Positions 1 through 6,792 of a DNA stretch of 24,104 nt are shown here, in pieces (the first letter of the stretch is position 1; each line of letters opens with the position of its first letter). The stretch is taken from the NCBI GenBank assembly GCA_945867875.1, contig CAMBJF010000012.1:1-24104 (forward strand), written 5' to 3'. Below the pieces are notes generated by a model. The model worked only from the letters and a program-made list of their open reading frames with translations, ran no database searches and was not told the origin of the DNA. A program made the position numbers and the translations under genes. This DNA comes from an uncultured Ruminococcus sp. Lineage in GTDB: Bacteria; Bacillota; Clostridia; Oscillospirales; Ruminococcaceae.

Positions 1-53
1 GACTTATACCGACAGCAACTTGAATTTGGCTGTGGTACTTAAGTCCCCAAGTT
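1..53 (+). promoter_or_regulatory. structured leader hairpin upstream of manA, cut by window edge
   Basis: Bases 1-16 pair with 29-45 as three helices of 6, 4 and 5 bp (1-6/40-45, 7-10/34-37, 12-16/29-33), broken only by a bulged G at 11 and a CT bulge at 38-39. The 12-nt loop begins AACTTG (17-22), which is also complementary to CAAGTT at 48-53, just before the manA ribosome binding site at 61-65. It may be a leader element or the 3' end of an upstream RNA or terminator. I recognise no known riboswitch, and the left boundary is unknown because the window starts inside it. Confidence 0.35.
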
Positions 54-75
54 ATAAAAAAGGAGTTTAAAGCTT

Positions 76-1038
76 ATGGAACCTATAAAGCTGAAGCCTG
101 CGTTCAAGGACTACCTCTGGGGCGGAACACGTCTGAGAGACGATTTCGGAAAGGACTGCGATTTTGAGAAGATCGCTGAAAGCTGGGAATTATCCTGCCA
201 CAAGGACGGCAATTCCACTGTTGCCGACGGCAAATTTGCAGGACTTACACTTGCTGAATATATCGAAAAGAACGGCAAAAAGGTGCTGGGTACAAACTGC
301 GAAAAGTTTGAAAACTTCCCTATCCTTATCAAGCTCATTGACGCCAAGGACAATCTTTCCGTTCAGGTCCACCCCGACAATGACTACGCTATGAGGGTCG
401 AGGGCGAGTACGGCAAGACCGAGATGTGGTATGTTGTTGACTGCGACGAGGGCGCAACTCTTCTTTACGGTTTCAAGCACGAGATCTCCAAGGAAGAATT
501 CAGAGAGCGCATTCAGAACAACACTCTTCTTGAAGTTACAAACGCCGTTCCCGTTAAAAAGGGCGATGTGTTCTTCATTCAGGCAGGCACTCTCCACGCT
601 ATCGGCAAGGGTATCCTTATTGCCGAGATTCAGCAGAATTCCAACACCACCTACAGAATTTACGATTACGGCAGAGTCGGCGCTGACGGCAAGCCCAGAC
701 AGCTCCATATCGACAAGGCTGTTGACGTTACAAACCTGTGCCCCGCAAAGCCTTATCCTGTAACAGCACCCGTTCAGAATGACGGCTGGAGCGACAAACG
801 TCTTGCTTCCTGCGAGTATTTCACTGTTGATGCACTTGATATCGACACAAGTGCAAAGCTTGAAGCTAATGACAAGAGCTTCGTGCATATCCTCGTTCTC
901 GACGGCGGCTGTGTATTCTCCGCTGAGGGCAGCACTCCTGTTGATCTGGGCAAGGGCGACAGCCTCTTTGTTCCCGCAGGTCTCGGCAAATTCGAGCTTA
1001 CAGGCTGCTGCAAGGCTGTTATGACACATATTGACTGA
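76..1038 (+). CDS. manA: mannose-6-phosphate isomerase, class I
   Basis: This cytoplasmic zinc enzyme interconverts mannose 6-phosphate and fructose 6-phosphate, linking mannose use and GDP-mannose supply to glycolysis. The 320-residue length fits the short Firmicutes type I form. The cupin metal ligands are visible as Q97 and H99 in SVQVHPDNDYA, E116 in TEMWYV, and H174 in IQAGTLHAIG. The catalytic arginine region is TTYRIYDYGR (191-200). The start is supported by AGGAG at 61-65, ten bases before the ATG. It is followed after a 46-bp gap by a sugar kinase on the same strand, so the pair probably phosphorylates and isomerises hexoses. No terminator separates them. No promoter is visible in the 75 bases upstream. 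Confidence 0.95.
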   Translation: MEPIKLKPAFKDYLWGGTRLRDDFGKDCDFEKIAESWELSCHKDGNSTVADGKFAGLTLAEYIEKNGKKVLGTNCEKFENFPILIKLIDAKDNLSVQVHPDNDYAMRVEGEYGKTEMWYVVDCDEGATLLYGFKHEISKEEFRERIQNNTLLEVTNAVPVKKGDVFFIQAGTLHAIGKGILIAEIQQNSNTTYRIYDYGRVGADGKPRQLHIDKAVDVTNLCPAKPYPVTAPVQNDGWSDKRLASCEYFTVDALDIDTSAKLEANDKSFVHILVLDGGCVFSAEGSTPVDLGKGDSLFVPAGLGKFELTGCCKAVMTHID

Positions 1039-1084
1039 TAAACATTTATAAGAACACAAATACCCCACAGAAAGGTTGATAAAT

Positions 1085-2038
1085 ATGAAATATTATATCG
1101 GCATTGATCTTGGCGGAACAAACATCAAGGCAGGAGTTGTAAACGAAAACTTTGAGATCATCGCAAAGGCTTCAACAAAGACATTGTGCCCCCGTCCCGC
1201 AAAGGACATCTGCGACGATATGGCAAAGGTTTCCATCGAGGCCTGCAAGCTGGCAGGGATTTCCGTCGATGACATTGAATGGATAGGTGTGGGCACACCG
1301 GGTATCGCTGACAATATCAACGGTACTATCCCCTATTCAAATAATCTCGACTTCCACGATGTACCCGTAAGAAAATACATTCAGGCTCATATCAATAAGC
1401 CCGTTTATATTGCAAATGATGCAAATGCGGCTGCCTACGGCGAATTTGTTGCAGGTGCTGCAAAGGGCGCAAAGAACGCTGTGTGCATAACTCTCGGAAC
1501 AGGCGTTGGCGCAGGCATCATCGTTGACGGCAAGATTCTCACAGGCTCAAACCTTGCAGGTGCAGAGCTTGGTCATATGGTCATCGAAGTGGACGGTCCT
1601 CAGTGTACCTGTGGAAGAAAGGGCTGCTTTGAGGTATTCTCCTCCGCAACAGGTCTTATCCGTATGACAAAGGAAGCTGCTGAAGCTGACAAATCCTCCG
1701 TTCTCAACAAGTATTTTGAGGAAGAGGGCAAGTTCTCCGCCCGCCACGCATTTATGGCTATGAGAGAGGGCGACAAGGCAGGTACAGAGGTCGTTGAAAA
1801 ATACTGCAAGTACCTTGCGGCAGGCATTACAAATGCTATAAACATATTCCAGCCCGATATTCTCTGCATCGGCGGCGGCGTTTGCAATGAAGGCGATCCT
1901 CTGCTTCTCCCCGTAAAGGAGCTTGTCAAGAAGGAAGTTTACACACGTATGCTTTCTCAGAACACTGAAATAGTTATCGCAAAACTCGGCAATGACGCAG
2001 GCATCATCGGTGCAGCATTCCTCGGTCTGGAGAGCTGA
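1085..2038 (+). CDS. glcK: ROK-family glucokinase
   Basis: Predicted ATP-dependent hexose kinase, most likely glucokinase, in the cytoplasm. The 317-residue protein opens with the phosphate-binding loop DLGGTNIKAG (8-17). It has the catalytic aspartate in ANDANAAAYGEF (D112), a second glycine-rich loop LGTGVGAG, the sugar-binding E161-x-G-H164, and the ROK zinc motif CTCGRKGCFE with C174, C176 and C181. A longer frame opens at a TTG at 1076, but AAAGG at 1071-1075 is nine bases before the ATG at 1085, which I take as the start. The exact sugar cannot be read from sequence; fructokinase or N-acetylmannosamine kinase activity is possible within ROK, though proximity to manA fits a glycolytic role. 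Confidence 0.9.
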   Translation: MKYYIGIDLGGTNIKAGVVNENFEIIAKASTKTLCPRPAKDICDDMAKVSIEACKLAGISVDDIEWIGVGTPGIADNINGTIPYSNNLDFHDVPVRKYIQAHINKPVYIANDANAAAYGEFVAGAAKGAKNAVCITLGTGVGAGIIVDGKILTGSNLAGAELGHMVIEVDGPQCTCGRKGCFEVFSSATGLIRMTKEAAEADKSSVLNKYFEEEGKFSARHAFMAMREGDKAGTEVVEKYCKYLAAGITNAINIFQPDILCIGGGVCNEGDPLLLPVKELVKKEVYTRMLSQNTEIVIAKLGNDAGIIGAAFLGLES

Positions 2039-2104
2039 TATCAAGAACTTAAAACTTTTATGCTTATACGCGAAAGTATTATTTTTAAAGTGAGGTAAAA
2101 TAAA

Positions 2105-3790
2105 ATGTCTTGTAATGAAAACTGTACAGACTGCGGTAACTTTTTCTGTGAAGGGGCTGAAATGGCTCCTCAGCGTTCTCTTTTCAACGCTCTCGGAATG
2201 ACCGAGGAGGAAATGAAGAAGCCTCTCGTAGGTATCGTTTCTTCCTATAATGAAATTGTTCCAGGTCATATGAACATCGACAAGCTTGTGGAAGCTGTTA
2301 AGCTTGGCGTTGCTATGGCAGGCGGAAACCCTGTTGTATTCCCTGCTATCGCCGTTTGCGATGGTATTGCTATGGGTCATCAGGGTATGAAGTATTCCCT
2401 CGTTACCCGTGACCTTATCGCCGATTCCACCGAATGTATGGCACTTGCTCATCATTTCGATGCACTTGTTATGATACCCAACTGCGACAAGAACGTTCCC
2501 GGTCTTCTTATGGCAGCCGCAAGAGTAAACGTTCCCACCGTATTTGTATCAGGCGGTCCTATGCTGGCAGGTCACGTAAAGGGCAGCAGAACTTCCCTTT
2601 CAAGTATGTTCGAGGCCGTTGGCGCATACACCGCCGGCAAGATCACCAAGGACGAGTTTGAGGAATATGAAAACAAGGCTTGTCCCACCTGCGGAAGCTG
2701 CTCGGGTATGTACACCGCAAACTCTATGAACTGTCTCACCGAGGCTATCGGTATGGGTCTCAAGGGCAACGGCACAATCCCCGCTGTTTATTCCGAAAGA
2801 CTCCGTCTTGCAAAGCACGCAGGTATGCAGGTAATGGAGATGTACAGAAGAAATATCCGTCCCAGAGACATTATGACCGAAAAGGCATTTATGAATGCTC
2901 TTACCGTTGATATGGCTCTCGGCTGCTCAACAAACACAATGCTTCACATTCCCGCTATCGCTCACGAGTGCGGCGTTGACATCAACCTTGACATTGCAAA
3001 TGAGATAAGCGCAAAGACTCCCAACCTCTGCCACCTTGCACCAGCAGGTCACGCATATATGGAGCAGCTCAATGAAGCAGGCGGCATTTACGCTGTTATG
3101 AACGAGCTTGACAAGAAGGGCCTCCTTTACACCGACCTTATCACCGTTACAGGCAAGACTGTAGGCGAAAACATTAAAGGCTGCATAAACAAGGATCACG
3201 ATATTATCCGTCCTATCGAAGAGCCATACAGCGAAACAGGCGGAATCGCAGTCCTCAGAGGCAATCTTGCCAAGGACGGCTGCGTAGTTAAGCGCAGTGC
3301 TGTTGTTCCCGAAATGCTCACACATACAGGCCCCGCAAAGGTATTCGACTGCGAAGAGGACGCTCAGGCAGCTATCCTCGGCGGAAAGATCGTTGCAGGC
3401 GATGTTGTTGTTATCAGATACGAAGGTCCCAAGGGCGGTCCCGGTATGAGAGAGATGCTCAACCCCACCTCCGCTATTCAGGGAATGGGTCTCGGAAGCT
3501 CAGTTGCACTTATCACTGACGGACGTTTCAGCGGTGCATCAAGAGGTGCGTCCATCGGCCACGTTTCCCCCGAAGCAGCAGTTGGCGGCGTTATCGGCGT
3601 AGTTCAGGACGGCGACAGCATCACTATCGATATTCCCAACTACAAGATACAGCTCAACATTGATGATGCAGAGCTTGAACGCAGAATGGCAGCATTCACA
3701 CCCAAGAAGAAGGAACTTAGCGGATATCTTAAGAGATACGCTTCTCTCGTAACCTCAGGCGCACAGGGCGCTATCCTCAAAAACGATTGA
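2105..3790 (+). CDS. ilvD: dihydroxy-acid dehydratase
   Basis: IlvD removes water from 2,3-dihydroxy-acids to give the 2-keto acid precursors of valine, isoleucine and leucine, using an Fe-S cluster. The 561-residue length is normal. Family motifs are present: NCDKNVPG (C127), CPTCGSCSGMYTAN (193-206, with C196 and C199) and GPKGGPGMRE. Where plant-type [2Fe-2S] enzymes carry a third cysteine, this one has VPGH, as in the E. coli enzyme, so an oxygen-sensitive cluster is likely (inference). The start follows GAGGT at 2092-2096. The first 15 residues hold four cysteines (C3, C7, C10, C15), which is unusual. ATG at 2162 (M20), preceded by GAAGGGG, is an alternative start. No other branched-chain biosynthesis gene is nearby; the neighbours are sugar enzymes. 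Confidence 0.96.
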   Translation: MSCNENCTDCGNFFCEGAEMAPQRSLFNALGMTEEEMKKPLVGIVSSYNEIVPGHMNIDKLVEAVKLGVAMAGGNPVVFPAIAVCDGIAMGHQGMKYSLVTRDLIADSTECMALAHHFDALVMIPNCDKNVPGLLMAAARVNVPTVFVSGGPMLAGHVKGSRTSLSSMFEAVGAYTAGKITKDEFEEYENKACPTCGSCSGMYTANSMNCLTEAIGMGLKGNGTIPAVYSERLRLAKHAGMQVMEMYRRNIRPRDIMTEKAFMNALTVDMALGCSTNTMLHIPAIAHECGVDINLDIANEISAKTPNLCHLAPAGHAYMEQLNEAGGIYAVMNELDKKGLLYTDLITVTGKTVGENIKGCINKDHDIIRPIEEPYSETGGIAVLRGNLAKDGCVVKRSAVVPEMLTHTGPAKVFDCEEDAQAAILGGKIVAGDVVVIRYEGPKGGPGMREMLNPTSAIQGMGLGSSVALITDGRFSGASRGASIGHVSPEAAVGGVIGVVQDGDSITIDIPNYKIQLNIDDAELERRMAAFTPKKKELSGYLKRYASLVTSGAQGAILKND

Positions 3791-3807
3791 TTATCGGAGA
3801 TATATCT

Positions 3808-4275
3808 ATGAGCAAAACTGAAAGCGGCGCAAAAAAAGCGGGCAAATTCCTTACAGCACTTGTAATACTTATTTTGATTGCGGTTTTCGCCGCTTCAGGC
3901 TTTATCGGAGGTCAGGACACGGCTGCGGAAAAATACTGTGCAGCTGTGGCTTCCGCCAATTTTAAGGACTATTCTAAAATTGTTGCCCCCAATGATATTT
4001 ATGCCGGCGGCAGCGAAGATGCATTCAAGGCTGCCTGCAAAAGCGGATTAAGAAACCGTGAAGAATTTGCCGAGCTTACTGAGACTGACAACATCAGCTC
4101 AAAGGTAAAGATAACCGAGCACAAGATGAACGGAAGCCCCACAAGCTGGATATGCAAAGCCGATATTGACTTTTTCAGCAGCGGACACAGCATTTCATTT
4201 AAAGATGTGTCTATCGAAATGACCTTTACAGGCGGCAAATGGATAATCATTAACACCGAACCCAACGTTTTCTGA
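3808..4275 (+). CDS. small membrane-anchored protein, unknown function
   Basis: I do not recognise this 155-residue protein. A short basic N-terminus is followed by one hydrophobic segment (about residues 14-34, FLTALVILILIAVFAASGF), with no lipobox cysteine, so it is probably an anchored protein with its domain outside the cell. The remaining 120 residues are an alternating alpha/beta stretch beginning AAEKYCAAVASANFKDYSK and ending with beta-rich sequence and GGKWIIINTEPNVF, reminiscent of NTF2-like/DUF4878-type lipoprotein domains; this is only a resemblance. The ATG at 3808 is preceded by GGAG (3796-3799) at eight bases. It lies 17 bp after ilvD and is probably co-transcribed as the last gene of the operon. 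Confidence 0.7.
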   Translation: MSKTESGAKKAGKFLTALVILILIAVFAASGFIGGQDTAAEKYCAAVASANFKDYSKIVAPNDIYAGGSEDAFKAACKSGLRNREEFAELTETDNISSKVKITEHKMNGSPTSWICKADIDFFSSGHSISFKDVSIEMTFTGGKWIIINTEPNVF

Positions 4276-4289
4276 CGTTGGGTTTTTAT
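4261..4289 (+). terminator. intrinsic terminator overlapping the stop codon
   Basis: A perfect 8-bp stem, CCCAACGT (4261-4268) with ACGTTGGG (4275-4282), is followed by TTTTTATATTT. The TGA stop (4273-4275) of the preceding gene lies in the loop and first base of the right arm, so the last codons double as terminator sequence. It closes the manA-glcK-ilvD operon. Confidence 0.85.
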
Positions 4290-4313
4290 ATTTAAGATAA
4301 CACCTAATTGCTA

Positions 4314-4342
4314 TTGACATCAGTCCTTAAATGAGTTATAAT
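4314..4342 (+). promoter_or_regulatory. consensus sigma-A promoter of the Rrf2 regulator
   Basis: TTGACA at 4314-4319 and TATAAT at 4337-4342 are separated by exactly 17 bases. Both hexamers match the housekeeping consensus fully. It lies 62 bp upstream of the regulator ATG. Confidence 0.9.
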
Positions 4343-4343
4343 A

Positions 4344-4367
4344 ATAGTAATCTACTATGATTACTAT
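4344..4367 (+). promoter_or_regulatory. probable Rrf2 operator at the transcription start
   Basis: ATAGTAATC (4344-4352) and GATTACTAT (4359-4367) form a perfect 9-bp inverted repeat with a 6-base spacer. The spacer is TACTAT, so the hexamer ATAGTA/TACTAT occurs three times in 24 bp. It begins one base after the -10 box and covers the expected start of transcription, where a bound repressor would block initiation. Autoregulation by the adjacent Rrf2 protein is an inference from position. Confidence 0.6.
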
Positions 4368-4403
4368 AAAAAAGGTTTATATAAAGGGAAGGGACTTGAT
4401 GCA

Positions 4404-4841
4404 ATGAAAATATCAACAAAGGGTCGCTATGCACTCAGAATGATGTGTGATCTTGCGATGAATGACACAGGTGCCGCAATTCCTTTGAAGGAAATTGCCA
4501 GAAATCAGGACATAAGCGTTAAGTATCTCGAGCAGATAGTTATCCTTCTTAGCCGTGCAGGGTTTGTGAAAAGCGTCCGTGGAGCACAGGGCGGCTACAA
4601 GCTTACTAATCCTCCGAAATACTACACGATCGGTATGATACTTAGGCTCACCGAGGGAAATCTTGCTCCCGTTGCCTGCCTTGAGGATAATGTTAATCAG
4701 TGTGAGAGAGCACCTGAGTGTGCCACTCTTTTCGTTTGGCAGAAGCTTTATGATGCCATTACCGATGTGGTGGACAACATTACTATTGAGGACATCGTAA
4801 ACCATTCAAAAAACATTTCGGCAAACGATTATGTGATATAA
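4404..4841 (+). CDS. Rrf2/IscR-like transcriptional regulator
   Basis: This 145-residue DNA-binding protein has the Rrf2 opening MKISTKGRYALRMM, a winged helix-turn-helix (about 25-65, with PLKEIARNQDISVKYLEQI and VRGAQGGYKL), and three cysteines C92, C100 and C106 matching the Fe-S ligand positions of IscR. It therefore probably senses iron-sulfur status or redox. The spacing CX7CX5C differs slightly from the CX5CX5C of E. coli IscR. The gene stands alone rather than leading an isc or suf operon, between its own consensus promoter and a terminator. AAGGGA at 4387-4392 serves as ribosome binding site. The palindrome at its promoter suggests autorepression. A cysteine-metabolism regulator of the CymR type is the alternative, but those lack the cysteine triad. 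Confidence 0.92.
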   Translation: MKISTKGRYALRMMCDLAMNDTGAAIPLKEIARNQDISVKYLEQIVILLSRAGFVKSVRGAQGGYKLTNPPKYYTIGMILRLTEGNLAPVACLEDNVNQCERAPECATLFVWQKLYDAITDVVDNITIEDIVNHSKNISANDYVI

Positions 4842-4848
4842 AAATAAG

Positions 4849-4885
4849 GCAGTACAGCTTTTAAACGGCTGTACTGCCTGTTTTT
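4849..4885. terminator. bidirectional intrinsic terminator
   Basis: GGCAGTACAGC (4849-4859) pairs perfectly with GCTGTACTGCC (4868-4878) around an 8-base loop. TGTTTTTATA follows on the + strand, and TTATTTTTATA follows on the - strand. It lies between the convergent Rrf2 gene and the end of the amino-acid transporter operon and can serve both. Confidence 0.88.
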
Positions 4886-5306
4886 ATAATGCCTTTTTCA
4901 TTGAGATGTGGGGACAGTATTCGTCAAGGTATTCATCGCCATATGGGGAATATCCCAATTTTTCATAAAATCCCTTTGCTCTGAGCTGTGCTGAAAGCTC
5001 CGTTTCGACGCCGCCAAGCTCACGTGCTTTGTTTTCAAGAGCCATGACTATTTTTTCGCCAAGACCTTTTTTGCGATATTCCTTTAAAACTGCCACCCTG
5101 CCTATTGTGTAGGTCTTGCCGTCCGATGTGAAGAGACGGCCGCAAGCGGCAGGAATGTTGTCATCTGTGAAAAGAACGGCGTGATATGCGTCCTTGTCAA
5201 TGGCATCAAACTCATTTTGAAAACCCTGTTCATCAACAAAAACGGTCTTTCTGATATCAGCAGCCTCGGGAGATAAGTCAAGTCCCATTCTTATCCTTAC
5301 TTCCAT
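4884..5306 (-). CDS. GNAT-family N-acetyltransferase
   Basis: This 140-residue protein is a single GNAT domain that transfers an acetyl group from acetyl-CoA to an unknown amine. The acetyl-CoA pyrophosphate loop is EYRKKGLGEKI (R78-K-K-G-L-G83). The N-terminal VFVDEQGFQNEFDAID and the C-terminal CPHISMKKAL are characteristic of the YjcF/ElaA-like branch. Its ATG overlaps the TAA stop of the transporter ATPase by one base (TAATG), with AAAGG ten bases before, so translation is probably coupled. Being last in an amino-acid uptake operon hints that the substrate could be an amino acid or amine, but that is inference. Confidence 0.88.
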   Translation of the reverse strand: MEVRIRMGLDLSPEAADIRKTVFVDEQGFQNEFDAIDKDAYHAVLFTDDNIPAACGRLFTSDGKTYTIGRVAVLKEYRKKGLGEKIVMALENKARELGGVETELSAQLRAKGFYEKLGYSPYGDEYLDEYCPHISMKKAL

Positions 5307-6031
5307 TACAGTACCTTTGAAAGGAAATCTTTCAGTCTCGGGTTCTGCGGATTGCCGAAAAATTCAGCGGGAGCGCCCTGTTCCAGAACATTTCCGTCAG
5401 CCATAAACATTACTCTTGAAGCGACCTCACGGGCAAATCCCATTTCGTGAGTAACAACCACCATTGTCATTCCCTCTTCGGCAAGCTCTTTCATAATGCT
5501 GAGGACTTCGCCCACCATTTCCGGGTCAAGTGCAGAAGTTGGCTCGTCAAAGAGCATAACATCGGGATTCATTGCAAGTGAACGGGCAATGGCGATTCTC
5601 TGCTTCTGACCGCCTGAAAGCTGTGAGGGATAATTTTCAGCCTTATCAAGAAGTCCAACCATTCTGAGGAGCTCTTCTGCCTTAGCATTGGCCTCGTCCT
5701 TATTCATAAGTCCAAGCTTGACAGGTGCAAGAGTGATATTTCCACGAATTGTCAGATTGGGGAAAAGATTAAAATGCTGGAAAACCATTCCCATTTTCTG
5801 ACGCATATGGTTCAGCTCTTTTTCCTTTGCGTGAGTGATATCCACGTCATTGAAAATTATCTTGCCCGATGTAGGCTTTTCAAGGAGATTGAGACATCTG
5901 AGGAATGTACTTTTTCCCGAGCCTGACGGTCCGATTATGACCACCTTTTCGCCCTTGTCGATAGTCTCGGTAATGCCTTTGAGTATTTCAAGCTCACCGA
6001 AGGATTTATACAGCTTTTCAACGCTTATCAT
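5306..6031 (-). CDS. polar amino-acid ABC transporter, ATP-binding subunit
   Basis: The ATPase (241 residues) powers import of an amino acid through the adjacent permease at the inner face of the membrane. All nucleotide-binding motifs are intact: Walker A GPSGSGKST (34-42), Q-loop Q85 in VFQHFNLF, signature LSGGQ (138-142), Walker B VMLFDE with E163, and switch H195 in VVVTHEMGFA. The sequence is of the GlnQ/HisP/ArtP class. A longer frame begins at 6064, but AAGGAGG sits at the right distance from the ATG at 6031, which I prefer. It overlaps the permease gene by 14 bp and the acetyltransferase by 1 bp, indicating tight translational coupling. Confidence 0.94.
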   Translation of the reverse strand: MISVEKLYKSFGELEILKGITETIDKGEKVVIIGPSGSGKSTFLRCLNLLEKPTSGKIIFNDVDITHAKEKELNHMRQKMGMVFQHFNLFPNLTIRGNITLAPVKLGLMNKDEANAKAEELLRMVGLLDKAENYPSQLSGGQKQRIAIARSLAMNPDVMLFDEPTSALDPEMVGEVLSIMKELAEEGMTMVVVTHEMGFAREVASRVMFMADGNVLEQGAPAEFFGNPQNPRLKDFLSKVL

Positions 6032-6728
6032 TAGCTGCAAGCCTCCTTTCAAGACGTGTAACAAAGTGAGTGAGTATCATAACTATGACAAGATAAATGA
6101 CCGCAACTGCGATAAGAGGCAGGAACGGTTCATATGTATTTGAACGGATAGTATCTCCGCCCTTTGTAAGATCCTGCACGGCGATATATCCCGCAACAGA
6201 TGTCTCTTTCAGCAGAACGATGAACTCGTTTGCGAGAGATGGAAGAACATTTTTGAATGCCTGCGGGAGAACAATATGTATCATAGTTTTTGAGTAATTG
6301 AGACCCAGCGCCGAGCCTGCTTCAAACTGTCCGTTATCAACAGCCATAATTCCCGAGCGAACTATCTCAGCCACATATGCAGCGGAGTTGAGACCGAATG
6401 CAAGAACAGCAGCAAATATCTTGTCCACCTGCACCGATGCGAAAATTACAAAATAGATGATAAGAAGCTGAACTACAACAGGAGTTCCTCTTATTACCGT
6501 CAGATATACCTTTGCAAAGAAATTCAGAATGCTGAGCTTTCCTGTTTTGTCGTGGGTCGCACGGACGATAGCGATGAGAAATCCCAGCACCATTCCGAGG
6601 AGTACCGCAAACACGGTTATTTTCAGCGTATTTTTCAGACCGTTTGTGAGATATTTCCAACGGTCGTCCTGAATGAAAGTTTTATAAAACTTATCAGCAA
6701 ATTGAGAAAGAGCCATTTCCAGTTCCAA
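6018..6728 (-). CDS. polar amino-acid ABC transporter, permease subunit
   Basis: This membrane subunit (236 residues) is of the HisM/GlnP class. It has hydrophobic segments near residues 36-55, 75-98, 103-122 and 200-220, and the cytoplasmic coupling (EAA) loop NGQFEAGSALGLNYSKTM (132-149) followed by IVLPQAFKNVLPSL. The frame opens with a TTG at 6728, seven bases after AAGGTG. An ATG at 6716 (M5) is the alternative but has a poorer ribosome binding site. Only one permease is encoded, so it probably works as a homodimer. A hairpin separates it from the upstream binding-protein gene. Confidence 0.92.
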   Translation of the reverse strand: MELEMALSQFADKFYKTFIQDDRWKYLTNGLKNTLKITVFAVLLGMVLGFLIAIVRATHDKTGKLSILNFFAKVYLTVIRGTPVVVQLLIIYFVIFASVQVDKIFAAVLAFGLNSAAYVAEIVRSGIMAVDNGQFEAGSALGLNYSKTMIHIVLPQAFKNVLPSLANEFIVLLKETSVAGYIAVQDLTKGGDTIRSNTYEPFLPLIAVAVIYLVIVMILTHFVTRLERRLAANDKR

Positions 6729-6748
6729 GTTATCACACCTTATTCCAA

Positions 6749-6784
6749 GAAACGGCTGCCCGCTGAGCTGCGGACAGCCGTTTC
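6749..6784 (-). promoter_or_regulatory. intercistronic hairpin between binding protein and permease
   Basis: GAAACGGCTG (6749-6758) pairs with CAGCCGTTTC (6775-6784). After one C/A mismatch, CCGC (6760-6763) pairs with GCGG (6770-6773) around a 6-base loop. In the transcript direction (- strand) no run of T follows, so it is not a clean terminator. Such hairpins after binding-protein genes commonly protect the upstream message or reduce read-through, giving more binding protein than membrane subunits. That role is inferred from position. Confidence 0.6.
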
Positions 6785-6792
6785 AAATAATT

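Noticed and set aside
17..53. A true H-type pseudoknot upstream of manA
   Set aside because: The loop and downstream segment are complementary, but a 2-base linker cannot span the 15-bp stem, so both helices are unlikely to coexist.
190..1068. A 292-codon open frame on the - strand opposite manA
   Set aside because: It lies wholly opposite a strongly conserved gene, has no ribosome binding site, and its composition (Cys, Val and Ala runs) is what the complementary strand of this codon usage gives.
1547..2455. A 302-codon open frame on the - strand across the end of glcK and the start of ilvD
   Set aside because: It is antisense to two confident genes, resembles no known protein and has no start signals.
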